Shown: piece by piece, positions 44,685 to 56,123 of the stretch
Position numbering within the stretch: the first letter of the stretch is position 1
Layout: the number at the start of each line of letters is the position of its first letter
DNA from: Trema orientale
Lineage: Eukaryota; Streptophyta; Magnoliopsida; Rosales; Cannabaceae
DNA length: 64,000 nucleotides
NCBI GenBank assembly: GCA_002914845.1
Contig: JXTC01000002.1
Coordinates: 3,462,846-3,526,845 of the forward strand
Reading direction: 5' to 3'
Position numbers and translations under genes: made by a program
Notes under the pieces: model-generated
What the model was told of the DNA's origin: nothing
Seen by the model: only the letters and a program-made list of their open reading frames with translations
The model's database searches: none

Positions 44685-46784
44685 ATGGCGCGTGTCTTTC
44701 CTGAAAGCCTCACCAGACTTTGGACAGAATGGAGGATCCCATCAATGGTTCTATTTAGCCTCGTATGCCAAACCATCTTGATCCTCTCCGGAAGCCGAAG
44801 AAAATATTCAACTAACATCTGTCTCAGATTCCTTCTATGGCTGGCCTACCTGTCAGCAGACTGGATTGCAATGCTCTCACTGAGCTCAATTTCCAATTCC
44901 CGAACCGGCGCAGACGATCCTACAAACCCCGACTACGTCATAGGGGCCTTTTGGGCTTCTCTTCTTCTTTATCAACTCGGTGGACCGGACACCATTACAG
45001 CCTATTCCTTGGAAGATAATGAACTATGGTGGCGAAACTTTGTCGTTCTTTCCGGACAAGGGATAATCTCTTTCCTTATCTTCCTCAACGCTTGGTCTGC
45101 CAAATGGCTCAACGTTCTCTCTGTTCCAATTCTTGTAGCTGGGATCATCAAGTTTGGACAGAAGAGCTGGGTTCTGATGCGTGCAAGTACCGAACGTTTT
45201 AGAAAATCGATGTTTCCTTCTCCTGATCCGGGTCCAAACTATGCCAGATACATGGACGAATATAACTCCAAGAAAGCAGAGGGGTTTAAGGTGAGCTCAG
45301 CAAGAATAGTTGACGTTCCAAAAGTAGGCCATCATCTTTATACTGTCCCGGCAAACGTCGAAATCCCCTATGCAGAAAACTTGCAAGATGCTTACACTTT
45401 CTTTGAGATTTTCAAGCCCCTCTTCGCGGACCTCATCCTCAGCATCCATGACATCGTTAACAGCCGGTCCTTCTTCCAGAACAGACCCTGTGAGGAAGTC
45501 TTCAGGGTGATAGAGATGGAGCTCGGATTTATGTATGACGTCTTTTACACGAAAGCGGTTGCAATTTTCACCATTGTAGGTGGTTTTCTTCGTCTAGTCA
45601 GTTTTTCCTGCGTCGTTTCTACACTTGTGGCCTTCTCCATAACTGAGAAGCAAGCGTACACGGGCAAACATGTTGTCATCTCCTACGTACTGCTCGGCGG
45701 AGCCGCCTTGCTTGAGATATATGTCCTTCTATTTCTACTCTGCTCTGACTGGACAATGCTTTGGATGAGCAAGCACAAGAACATTGCGGTTTATCTCTTA
45801 TACCAAGCCATTTCCTCCATTTCAAAGTGCTCAGTTTTCAAATACAAGAGATGGTCTAATAGCATTGGACAATACAACCTTATAGGATTTTGCCTCAAAG
45901 ACATGCCTGGCAACTGCATTTTTTACCTCAAGTACTTCATATGCATTTATGATCAGCTATTGTATGAATACCATTATAAGAGGCTTAGCATTCGTGAGGA
46001 GTTGAAAGAAGTGGTCTTTCAGCAGCTTCTGAAGAAATCTAGTAGCGCCGCAGAGCTTAGTGCTTGCAAGGAATTATGTGATCACAGGGGTGAATGGGTT
46101 CTAAAGAACGAGGGTTGTGACCCTGGACTAGGCTGGAGCGTTAAGGGTGAATTTGACGAAAGCATTCTTCTCTGGCATATTGCAACAGATCTCTGTTATA
46201 ACTCTGATATGGATGAAACCTCGAATAATTCCCAACCAAATCAAAATTCAAACACTGTTCGCAGTCTTGATTCTAAAGAGATCAGCAAGTTCTTGTCCGA
46301 ATATATGTTGTACATTCTAGTGATGCGCCCGTTCATGCTGCCCAACGGGATTGGACAAATCCGGTTCCAAGACACTTGTGCCGAGGCAGCCGAGTTCTTC
46401 AAAGAGAGAAAATCCGTCGCAGATGTTAAGAAGAAGGCTTGTGAAGCATTGCTCAAAGTTAGCACCGAAATTCTTCCATCCGAAGTGAAAGGAGATAGAA
46501 GCAAATCGGTACTATTTGACGCCTGTGGGCTAGCAAAAGCCCTGCAATCCCTTGAAACAGAACAAAATTGGGATAGGGAAAAGAAGTGGGAACTGATTAG
46601 CCATGTTTGGGTGGAGATACTATCTTATGCCGCTAGTCAGTGCCAAAGAAATCAGCATGCTCAGCAGTTAAGGCGAGGCGGCGAGCTTCTCACTCATGTC
46701 TGGCTACTTATGGCGCATCTTGGTATAACCAAACAATTTCAGATTACAGATGGCCATGCGAGGACTAAGCTGATTTTGCAGTGA
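44685..46784 (+). CDS. DUF4220/DUF594 multi-pass membrane protein (699 aa)
   Basis: This is an intact single-exon frame of typical length for this plant family. Near the N terminus are two membrane segments: SMVLFSLVCQTILILSG (about 20-36) and LRFLLWLAYLSADWIAMLSL (about 48-67). The family hallmarks follow: DPTNPDYVIGAFWASLLLYQLGGPDTITAYSLEDNELWWRN (quoted here in parts: FWASLLLYQLGGPDTITAYS, then LEDNELWWRN), then GQGIISFLIFLNAW. Further hydrophobic segments lie near 290-360. The C-terminal DUF594 block (about 636-688) reads ELISHVWVEILSYAASQC and GGELLTHVWLLMAHLG. These proteins occur in plant clusters; no biochemical function is established. The start is supported by the match of the N terminus to the paralogous fragment at 49.7 kb. 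No sign of decay. Confidence 0.9.
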   Translation: MARVFPESLTRLWTEWRIPSMVLFSLVCQTILILSGSRRKYSTNICLRFLLWLAYLSADWIAMLSLSSISNSRTGADDPTNPDYVIGAFWASLLLYQLGGPDTITAYSLEDNELWWRNFVVLSGQGIISFLIFLNAWSAKWLNVLSVPILVAGIIKFGQKSWVLMRASTERFRKSMFPSPDPGPNYARYMDEYNSKKAEGFKVSSARIVDVPKVGHHLYTVPANVEIPYAENLQDAYTFFEIFKPLFADLILSIHDIVNSRSFFQNRPCEEVFRVIEMELGFMYDVFYTKAVAIFTIVGGFLRLVSFSCVVSTLVAFSITEKQAYTGKHVVISYVLLGGAALLEIYVLLFLLCSDWTMLWMSKHKNIAVYLLYQAISSISKCSVFKYKRWSNSIGQYNLIGFCLKDMPGNCIFYLKYFICIYDQLLYEYHYKRLSIREELKEVVFQQLLKKSSSAAELSACKELCDHRGEWVLKNEGCDPGLGWSVKGEFDESILLWHIATDLCYNSDMDETSNNSQPNQNSNTVRSLDSKEISKFLSEYMLYILVMRPFMLPNGIGQIRFQDTCAEAAEFFKERKSVADVKKKACEALLKVSTEILPSEVKGDRSKSVLFDACGLAKALQSLETEQNWDREKKWELISHVWVEILSYAASQCQRNQHAQQLRRGGELLTHVWLLMAHLGITKQFQITDGHARTKLILQ

Positions 46785-47141
46785 AAATGTTGTAGTGAAC
46801 AAGTTCTTTTTTCAAGTGACGTGATATGATAATTTACTTGTAAGAGTAGCTAGAGTAGCTAGGGCGAGCATAATTTTTATTCTATATTTAGTGATCCTTG
46901 TAACACTGTTTGATCTATATGTTGCCCTGGTCTATAAAATAGATTTGCTTATTTGCTGGCCTCTGAATGCTATGGTCCACGGTACACATTCTAAGGCTAA
47001 TCAGTTCTCAGCTCAATTGTACTGAGCTAAATCATGGTAAATCACGGTAACAGGATGTAAACTTATGCCAATCAATTTAACATACGATGAATAGACATTT
47101 GTATTTGTCACCTACGAATTCACTTATAATTTACCTGTTGT
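46785..47141. other. 3' flank of the DUF4220 gene
   Basis: Contains the likely 3' UTR (a TATAAAATAGA stretch near 46933). No other feature seen. Confidence 0.4.
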
Positions 47142-48460
47142 GAAAATAATGAATGCAAGTGCACGTATCGAACAAATATAAAGTGTAAGTATAAGTATCG
47201 TTTCTATGAGCACTGTATTTATTAAGTATCAAAATTATTTTAACTCTAATTTTATTTGAAAATAAATTAAAAAGAAAATTTACGCAAAATAAAATAAATC
47301 AAAGCAAAATAAAATAAATGGGACTTCAAAAGACCGAAGGCCTAAGGTTTCCGATTTCACAAAGACTAATTATGTCTAAATCTCCCATTTAATTAAATCA
47401 AATTTTATTTCATATGTTGACATCGAATTTCTCTAATATAATTAGTAATCTTTCTCAAGTATTAATAATTTAATTTAAATAGCAAAGTTATACATCTCTG
47501 TCAAAACTCTAAACTAGTCAAATTTCATTAAGAACAAGAAATTCATAAGTACTGTACGAATCACATAAATATATATTTCTATCTTATGTCAATTTATGGT
47601 ATTTCAATTAGGTCAAATTCAATTATCACTTCTTAGTCTCAAATTAAATTTAAAATCATGCAATTATTGATCAGGCAATCACAAGCATTAAGAACAAATT
47701 GAAATACTAACATATATTGGAATAAAGCTCTAATTTAATTAAACTAAGAAAATTTAGATATTCATAATCCAGCTATATCGTAGCCCTAGAAAAGAAAACT
47801 AGTGCATAGCTAAACTAAAAATAAACATTGAAAATAAAAGTAAAAAGTATTAAAAATAAAGAGAATAGAGAAAAAGAATAATGGATTTGAGTAGAAGCGC
47901 TCCTGTCTCCTGCTCGCGCTATCCCTTTTCTCCTCTTGAATTTTCTCTAAATCTCTCTTTGGAGTGCTATTTTCTCTCTCTAGAATAGTGTGTTTCTATT
48001 CTATCATGTTCTAGCTATTTATAAGTGCTGAAGGAGAGTTTCCCAATTGTACACAAATTCCTATACTCAATCCTTGGTAGAATGATGTGTCAATTTCCTA
48101 TTCAAACTCATCTCTTTCTTTCTCTTCTTTTCTCACATTCTATAAAATAATTTATATATAAAAAGCTAAGAGTCCTAAGAATCTTAATTCAATTACAAAA
48201 CTAAATAAAGGAATTTAAAAGAAAGTAACATTCTAATTTAAAATAAGATAAAAACCTAATTAAAGATAATCTAATTCCTAAAAGACAATAATGATAATAA
48301 TAATCTTAATCATTAATCATCATAATCTGCATCAAATGTATTTCATATTTTATATTGAAATCATATATTATATCATTAATTTTAATCATTAATCATCATA
48401 ATCTGCATCAAATGTATTTCATATTTTATATTGAAATCATATATTCAAAGACACGTATAC
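47142..48460 (-). mobile_element. LTR-like fossil, probably Ty3/gypsy (Athila/Tat type), solo
   Basis: The left end on plus (GTGCACGTATCGAAC near 47160) is the reverse complement of the usual 3' part of such LTRs, related in style to the LTRs at 53-63 kb. The body is AT-rich with a CT-rich leader-like stretch near 47905-47990. No coding region adjoins it. The right boundary is approximate and an internal duplication lies at 48306-48457. Confidence 0.4.
48306..48457. repeat. 76-bp tandem duplication
   Basis: The unit begins TTAATCATTAATCATCATAA at 48306 and recurs at 48382. Copies are nearly identical over about 60 bp, so the event is recent relative to the surrounding decay. Confidence 0.85.
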
Positions 48461-48539
48461 GTTAGGCACATCTTCCAAAACTAGTAAGATAATAAGGGGC
48501 ATTTTTTAATTTTATTTTTAGGTAAGAAGTGGTATTGTG

Positions 48540-49246
48540 TAGGGATGTCAACGGAGCGGGACAGGACCGGTTTTGTGGTTACTATTTCCATCCCTATTAT
48601 TATTTTACTATACTATCGCTGCATAATTCACTATTTCATTTGATGCGGGGCAATTTTGGAGAATCCCCATCGGCGATCGGTTTACCCATTGGTATATCGG
48701 GATCCCCATTTGAAATCGTCATCTTGAATAAATTAAACAATCTTATGTTAGTCCAAATCTTTTAAAAGTCTAAATATATCCAAAAAAAATCAAAATTAAT
48801 GTTAACTTCGTTAAAAATTCTAATTTTAGACCTAAATAACTAAAAAACACATTCAAATAAAATTTTAACATATTAGAATTGTCAAATGTAAAATATTTAA
48901 TACCAAAATTATATAGCATATCATTCATTCATAAAGTCATTCATTCATAAAGCTAGCACAATCCCAAATAACTCAAATAATATTAGTATATGACTATACA
49001 TTATTAGATTTTTTTTTTTGAAAAAATCTACTTGAATCACTATTATATAAAAAAATAGAAATTAACTTATATATAATTAGGGCGGGGTCAGTGTGGGCAC
49101 TCAATCCTAAGCCCACCCCGTCCTGTTAAATATTAAACGGGGAATCCCCCCTCCATCTCCCGCACCATTTATAACGATGAAAGTCTGCCCCATTCGGACT
49201 AGTGCACCGCGATGCACCATCTCGTTCGGTGAAATTGACATCCTTA
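48540..49246. mobile_element. hAT-like non-autonomous element
   Basis: Left terminus TAGGGATGTCAA and inverted right terminus TAAGGATGTCAA agree at 11 of 12. Flanking octamers GTATTGTG (48532-48539) and GCATTGTG (49247-49254) differ by one base, fitting an 8-bp hAT duplication. Subterminal GGGGCGG/CCCCGCC-type words (GGAGCGGGAC left, CCCACCCCG near 49112) are typical of a common plant MITE type. There is no transposase. Confidence 0.7.
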
Positions 49247-49254
49247 GCATTGTG

Positions 49255-49598
49255 TCTCCAACTTTCCACTTTCTCCTATCGTCTCACCATTCTGGTTTCC
49301 CTGTTTTTGGGCATAAATTGCATCTACAACTTCTCCATGGACTTTAAACTAAAGAGCTTCCTTTCTTTAGCATTGGCATGTGCCCACATTTTGAAGGTTA
49401 TTTAACGTAGCACTACCTTCAGGTCTTTCCAGTTCTCTAATACCTTTTTGAGGTAGAAACATGTTAGTCAAAAGTAAGATTAATTGTTCATAAAAATCTC
49501 TCCCACTAATTCATTCATATATTATTGCCGCTTATGATTATACATAAATACATAAAAATCATGATATATATATTCACATTTGCAAGCATCAGTAGTTT
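49255..49598. other. intergenic, no gene seen
   Basis: A short AT-rich interval between the hAT-like element and the DUF4220 fragment. Confidence 0.4.
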
Positions 49599-49700
49599 GA
49601 TAATCTTGTCAAAAAGAAGTGAGAGAATTACGGAAAGAGCACGGAGCTTGATAATCTTGTCAAAAAGAAGTGAGAGAATTACGGAAAGAGTGCGAGCTCC
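49599..49700 (+). repeat. 51-bp tandem duplication at the edge of the DUF4220 fragment
   Basis: Two copies of a 51-bp unit starting GATAATCTTGTCAAAAAGAA at 49599 and 49650. It keeps frame (17 codons) and contains GAGAATTACGGAAAGAG, which is the LRKE-encoding start of the fragment that follows. Confidence 0.85.
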
Positions 49701-49888
49701 GTGCTCTGGTTCTAACTAGCCTTGTCTTGCAGATCATCCTTATTTTTTTCGGAAACCGGAGAAAACATTCAACCAGCAACAAAGTCAGAGTCATTCTATG
49801 GCTCGCCTACTTATCACTCGGTCGCAACAGTTTCACTTGGCGTACTCTCTAACAACCAAGAAGAAAATTCCAAGTCAGGCAACGATAA
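49660..49888 (+). pseudogene. N-terminal fragment of a DUF4220 gene
   Basis: One frame reads ELRALVLTSLVLQIILIFFG, then NRRKHSTSNKVRVILWLAYL. This aligns with residues about 15-60 of the gene at 44685 (VLFSLVCQTILILSGSRRKYSTNICLRFLLWLAYLS). A second frame continues with SVATVSLGVLSNNQEENS, the expected next part of the domain, so there is a frame change near 49815. The similarity stops at about 49888, where LTR sequence of the Athila-type element begins. It is a truncated tandem paralogue cut by a retroelement. Confidence 0.8.
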
Positions 49889-52800
49889 ATTAGAAGCTAA
49901 TTTCAGTTAGTACTTACCAATTATAAATCAAGTACTCTCCGCGGAATCGGCACTCTCTTACTCTATATTACTTGTTATAACCCATATATTTGTCATGTTT
50001 GTGTGTTAGAAATAGCTCAACAAGTTTTTGGCTCCGTTACTGGGGAGTACGGTGATTTACTATTTGTTAATACTAATATCAATTAGTTTCAATTTAATTC
50101 AAATTTTTGTTTTTATTGTGAATCTTAGATGTTTTGTGTTGCTATATGAGACGCACGAGGAGTGTAGGATTCATACCATTTGATCCTGAGATTGAGTGTA
50201 CCTTGAGAGAAATCCGAAGACAAAGGAATCAAGTAGTCAACCCTCAAGTCGCTATGGGAGACCGAGACAACGCTAGAACTTTGAGAGACTTTGCAGTTCC
50301 TATTCTCGAAGGGTTTGGTCCTAGCATTCGGAGGCCGGCTATTAATGCTATCAACTTTGAATTGAAGCTGGCAATCATTCAGATGGTGCAAACTATGTGC
50401 CAATTTGGTGGCTTACCAAGTGATGCTCCTAACCAACACATCATGAATTTTCTGGAGATATGCGACACGTTTAAGCACAACGGAGTTAGCGAGGATGCCA
50501 TTCGCTTGAGGTTGTTCCCATTCTCCTTGAGGGATAAGGTTAAGGGCTGGTTGAATACCTTACCCTCGGGATCAATCACTACATGGGATGACTTAGCTCA
50601 GAAATTTCTTGCTAAGTTCTTCCCTCTAGCCAAGACCGCTAAGCTGAGAAATGACATCACTTCTTCTGTGCAATTTGATAATGAATGCTTGTACAAGGCT
50701 TAGGAGTACTATAAGGAGTTGATGAGGAAGTGTCCACACCATGGGATACCAAAGTGGCTTCTTGTTCAAACATTCTATAATGATTTGATGGGTCATTTGA
50801 GGACCATTGTAGATGCGGCAGCCAGTGGCATATTGATGGGTAAATCAACGGACGATGCCTATGAGCTTTTGGAAGAAATGGCAGCGAATAACTACCGATA
50901 GCCTTCCAAGCATGTCAACCTAAGGAGAGCCTCAAGTGTCAATAAGTTAGAAGTTATTTCTTCATTGGAAGCTCAAGTTAATGTGTTGACCAAGAACTTG
51001 GAGTCAATAACCAAGAAGCTCAAGTCTATGGTGATCCATGAAATGCATGCAATGCAAAGCTCAGCTGGAGCTTGTGAGCAATGTGGTGATAACCACTTGA
51101 GTTCTTATTTCCCTTTGGACACAGAGTCAGCTTACTTTGTGGGGAACTACAGCCAACCACACCGCAACAATCCCTACTCCAACTCTTATAATTCGGTGTG
51201 GAGAAATCATCCCAAATTTTTCTTAGAGTAACCAAAATCAACATGGGCAAAATCTAAACGCAAGATCGATTCAACATCAAGTATTCTAGAATCAAGAGCA
51301 ATCAACACAAGAGAAGAAACCATCTATGGAGGAGATACTCATGCAATACATCTCAAAGAATGAAGTAACCTTTCAAATTCAAGCGGCCACCATGAGAACC
51401 TTAGAGACACAACTTGGCCAATTGGCAAATGCTATAACCAACCGCACTCAAGGAGCGTTACCGAGCAATACCGAGGTAAATCTAAGAAACGAGGGCAAGG
51501 AGCATTGTAATGCCATCACATTGAGAAGTGGGAAGGAGTTAGTGAACAATGTTGAGAATCCTACTTCACCCTCTAAGCAAATTATTGAAGAAGTTTTGGA
51601 GGAGAAGCAAGCTAAAAAAAATGATGGAGAGAAGCCAATTAAAGATGTGAGCATTAGGAGTCCTTCAACTTTACTATTAAAGCCATGTCCCTATAATCCA
51701 CTACTACCGTTCCCCCAACGCTTTCAAAAGAAGAAGCTTGACCAATAATTCTCCAAGTTCTTGGAAGCGTTTAAGCAACTATACATCAATATTGCTTTTA
51801 CCAAGGCACTTGAGCAAATACTGAGCTATGTAAAGTTTATGAAGGAGATCCTTTCCAAGAAAAGTAGGTTGGGGGAATATGAGACCGTTACTCTCACAGA
51901 GGAGTGCAGTGCCATTCTTCAAAATAAGCTTCCTCCTAAGCTCGAGGATCCAGGTAGCTTCAACATTCCGTGCACTATTGGTGATCGTTTCTTCGGTAAG
52001 GCATTATGTGATTTGGGAGCTAATGTCAATTTAATGCATTTTCTGTGTCTCGAAAACTTGGTTTGGGTGAAGCAAGGCCAACTACTACCATGCTCCAATT
52101 TGCTGATCGGTCTATCAAGTATCCACGAGGAATCATTGAGAATGTGCTAGTGAAGGTGGACATGCTGTTCTTCCTAGTTGATTTCATTGTTCTTGACATG
52201 GAAGAAGATGCAAATCTTCCAATCATCCTTAGAAGACCGCTCTTAGGAACGGGGAGGACAATGATTAATGTGTACAAAAGAGAACTTACCATGAGGGTGG
52301 AGGATCAAGTCATATCCTTCAATACGTTCAAAGAGGCAGATTCTCCTAGTAACATCAATAACTGTTACAGAGTAGACTTGGTGAAGGAGAGCACTAAAGA
52401 CAATGCATTGAAAGAAGCTCCATTGATCAATCATAAGGCCTCTATCACTCATCCCGTTGATAAAGAGGCAAAAAAGGCTCAAGGGAACGCCAAGGTTATA
52501 GAAGCCACACAACAGTCTTCTAAGTCTAATCCTATAATTGGAGTCATGATACCTTCACTCTCATCCTCCAGTCACCACAAGCCTCATAAGAAGGATACAA
52601 AGAAGTGGAAGACAAAGAAGAAAAACCATGGTGATCATCACTTTGAACCAGGACCAAGAGGTGTGCTTGGTTCATCTTATCTAAAGCTCTTCTCAGGTAA
52701 GCTCAAGGCAAGATGGTCGGGGCCATTCAAAGAAACTAATGTATCTCCATGTGGTGCAACTAGAAGAATCAAGGTGGACGTACAAAAGCTCAAGGATTAG

Positions 52801-53029
52801 CTGGGAAGAGATCTTGATCGAGCTAAATCATGCACTGCCTCACTCAATCCTCCATAAGGAGCGGCTATGTCAAGTTAGGGACGTTAAACAAGCGCTACTT
52901 GGGAGGCAACCCAAGAATATTGTGAATAAAGAGAGAAGTATGTTTGAAGTTATTTTTTTGTGATTGTGTTGAAGACTAGCTGATGAAGGTATTGGTGGAA
53001 GGACTTGATTGAAGAAAATTTGAGGAGAG

Positions 53030-53320
53030 TTGACATTTTGGCACCCCAAGAGCTCAAATTGGCGCTCCAGCGCCAATCTGGGGTGCCACAAACAGAAACT
53101 TGGCGCCCCAGTGCCACAAAATGGTACCCCAGCACCAAAAGTTGCCATATCCCCAGGTGTTGGCACCCTAGCGCCATAAAACGGTGGCCCGGTGTCAAAA
53201 TTCATGAATTATCCTAGTGATGGCACCCCAGGAGCTCAAAATAGCGCCTTGGCACCATTCTGGGGTGCCAAAATCAGGGACTCGGTGCCCCAGAGCCAAA
53301 AATTGGCACCCTTGCCCCAA
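53030..53320. repeat. GC-rich GGCGCCCCAGCGCC-type array 1
   Basis: About ten variants of GGCGCC-CCAGCGCC or its complement, separated by short A-rich spacers, in the 3' region of E1. Many copies show CG changed to TG or CA. The open frames here are repeat-derived. Confidence 0.75.
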
Positions 53321-53439
53321 TATCAAGAAATGGAGTTAATGGACCGTGCCTTTATTTTCTTTTTCCTCCTCTTCTTCTCCTTCCATGGCTGCCTCCCTCT
53401 CTTTCTCTCTATCCCAACGTCAACACTATAGTTAGTTCT

Positions 53440-54425
53440 TAGCTTATTTTCTTTATTTTCTTGTGAGTTTCTCTTTGAATTTTTCATATTTAGAAAGTGA
53501 TATTATTGAGAGCAAATATTTGAGAAAGGAATCAAGAGAGTAAGAACCAACCTTGAGGGAGGAGATTGACAACCTCCATTAACACCTTAAAGCTTTTCAA
53601 AGAGGGAGAATTCTAAAACTCTTTTCTCTTTGATATTTTGTATTTCTTGAATTTATCGTATGAAAATGTTATTTGTTCTCAATTTATATTATGAACTAAA
53701 TTCCTCTTTGTCTAGTTTTACTATGTGAGCCTACCTTGTATCTTTTGTTTGTTTATTTCTCTACTCTTTCATTAATCTAATCCATTGTTGAGTTATTTAT
53801 TTTACTTTATACTTATTGCTTCTATTTAATTGATCACTAAATAGAGTGTTGAGCAAAACATTTATGAACTTGGGAAGGGAATTTAGGTTTGGACGTAGGT
53901 AGAATAACATAGGATCATATAATATTGTGTGAGTTTGCATAGAATAGGAATATATCTATGTGACTTATGCAACCTTTGTGTGAGAATAACTAAACTTAAT
54001 GAATCTAGACAATTTATGTCAGGAGTAACAGATTAGCTTGTCTAGATATTTTCACTTATGTCTTGGAAATGAGTTTGTGAATACATTTGAATTCTCGGTT
54101 GACAACTCTTGTGGATTAATTAATTTAAGAGGGAAATTGGGAAATTGTGTGTTTAAAGGATAGTTAGGGAATTAGTAAACCTAGATATTTTTTTTATTGC
54201 TTGCTTTTATTTATTTTGCATGCTAGTTTAGTCGCTTTTTTTTATTTCTTAAAAATCTATGTTTCGATTGTTTAGATAAAATTAGAATTGAGATAATTTT
54301 AACACTTAGCTTAGACTTAGTAATCAATCCTCGTGGGTTCGACACTCTAACTCCTAAATCTATATTACTTGTGACCGTGTGCACTTACAAGAAAGTGTGT
54401 GAGTATAATTTATAATTGCACATTA
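53440..54425 (+). mobile_element. LTR-like fossil inserted or recombined into E1
   Basis: The segment 53640-54420 is the reverse complement counterpart of 57828-58630 (shared words TTTGTCTAGTTTTACTATGT, TAATGAATCTAGACAATTTA, TCTAGATATTTTCACTTATG) and resembles the last half of the LTRs at 56-57.6 and 61.2-62.8 kb. GC-rich arrays lie on both sides. It has no internal region, so a solo LTR is likely. Boundaries are approximate. Confidence 0.55.
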
Positions 54426-54444
54426 CAACTAACAACATTTTGCC

Positions 54445-54645
54445 AAATCCCTAGGTGTTGGCGCGCCGGCGTCGAATTTCGTGATTTACCCAGTGGTTGG
54501 CACCTTAGTGGGTCAAAAATATTGGCACCTTAGTGGGTCAAAAATGGTGCCCCGGCGCCATTCTAGGGCGACACACTAGCACCAAAAATTGGCACCGCGG
54601 CGCAAAATATACATCGGTGCTTAGGTTGTGGTGCCCCGGTGCCAC
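54445..54645. repeat. GC-rich array 2
   Basis: Variants such as GGCGCGCCGGCGTC, GTGCCCCGGCGCC and GCACCGCGGCGC. The order of words repeats that seen in part of array 1 and in array 5. Confidence 0.7.
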
Positions 54646-56123
54646 CTAGTAGGAGAAAAAAAAAAACTTCCCTCGTTTGGTACTGCCGCCGACACTGCTG
54701 TTAGCTGAAAGTGTTCAACTTGGCGACCACTGCACCCTGGAGGTCGACTGAGTGGCCTTCGATCAGGTAAGTGCCTGTTCCTCCTTGTTATTTCATGTTT
54801 AGTGCATTAGGAACAATGCACACTTTAAGTCTGGGGAGAGTTTTTAGCACTTATCTGTTTTGTCTTCGTGAGCATTTTAATTGGTTAAACTTTTAAACTG
54901 TTTTCCCTTTGTTTTATTTTAGTTTATTCAGTTTCTTTCTTTCTTTCATAGTTTGTAGTTATCTTTTGTTTAGTTGTTTTTTTTTGTGTTATTTTGAGCT
55001 TTTGATAGAGGTTAACGGTCGATGATATTTTTGTGAGTTTGTGTAAAATAACTCTTTAGAAACATTTGGTATCATGACTATTTGTGTGCTTAAATCTTTT
55101 GTGATTTTGCTTTGTGAACAACTCTTGAACACATTTTACACGTAGTTGTGAGCATTTAGTCTTGAATTGCTTAGAGTAGCTTTATGCTTGTGGCTTAGAA
55201 GAATTTTGAGTCTCATGTCATCTTAGAACCGGTTTAATTGTCAATCGAGGTGAAATCCTAGGTAGCATGAAAATCAAAGAAATGATGTAGGCCATTTTGG
55301 ACCAGTTGAGCCTTTCAAGCCTACCCGTAAATGTAATATCATTAGTCACCCCTATTGAGTCAAATTTCTTAGCCTTTTCATTTTTGAGCTCTATAAACTC
55401 TTGACCGATAAATAATTTCCCAAATTATCTCACCTTATACCATAGATGCATGAAAGTAAATTTTGAATTTGTGTTGAAGCGTGAATGGTTTTCGAAGACC
55501 GAAAATGAGAAGTCTTTTTGAAGGAAGAATTTTGGCTACCTTAAATTTGTAGTTGGTTTAAAAAAGAATGAAAAAAAATGAAAACTGGGTTAAAAAATTA
55601 AGTCTAGGGGAAATTGCTATGGTATGCTTGAGAGAGTTGTATTCATTGAGCAAAAACGACATCTATGGTGTGAATAAGCCTAAATGATACCATTCCATCC
55701 ACCCGTACCCAAGCTTTGCATTACAAGCTGATTAAAGACCTATTAATCTTCGATTGAGTGCTATTCTACATTAGTGGAGATTGACATGAAAAGCGGGCTT
55801 ATGAGGTGGCTCCGTAAGTTTTATTGAGACAGTTCTTAATATGTATTCTAAGTTTGCATAAAGCACCAGGCATAAAAGGTTAAATGCAGACAACTATTAC
55901 ACACACTAAGAGTTGACAACAAAGCGAAGCTACTAGCAAATTTGAAATTCTAAACTATTGTGATGCTTTAAGTTTCTTTTGAGTTATATACCTTTTCGAG
56001 AATGTTGAGACAAGGTTAACCTGATTCAAAAGTCTTGTTTGTGTGTGGTTTTTGTTAATTCTTGTTTTTTTTCATATTTTGTTTTAGATCGAGGACAAGC
56101 TTTAGCTTAAGTTTGGGGGTATG

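Larger units (their letters stand above)
49888..56123 (+). mobile_element. Athila-type Ty3/gypsy fossil E1 (LTR stub, PBS, gag, protease, pol end, 3' region)
   Basis: About 125 bp of LTR end precede a primer-binding site near 50020-50040 that resembles the tRNA-Asp complement used by Athila/Tat elements. Gag (50134-51230) has the family signatures RTLRDFAVP, FLEICDTFKHNGVS, RLFPFSLRDK and WLNTLPSGSITTWDDLAQKF, and a CEQCGD knuckle-like motif. Protease sequence (LCDLGANVNLM) lies near 52010. Reverse transcriptase, RNase H and the integrase core are missing. Only the pol end (LKARWSGPF near 52705) survives. A long 3' region follows with ACAAGCGCTACTTGGGAGG near 52890, GC-rich arrays and an inserted LTR. 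It is broken in several places and dead. Confidence 0.8.
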
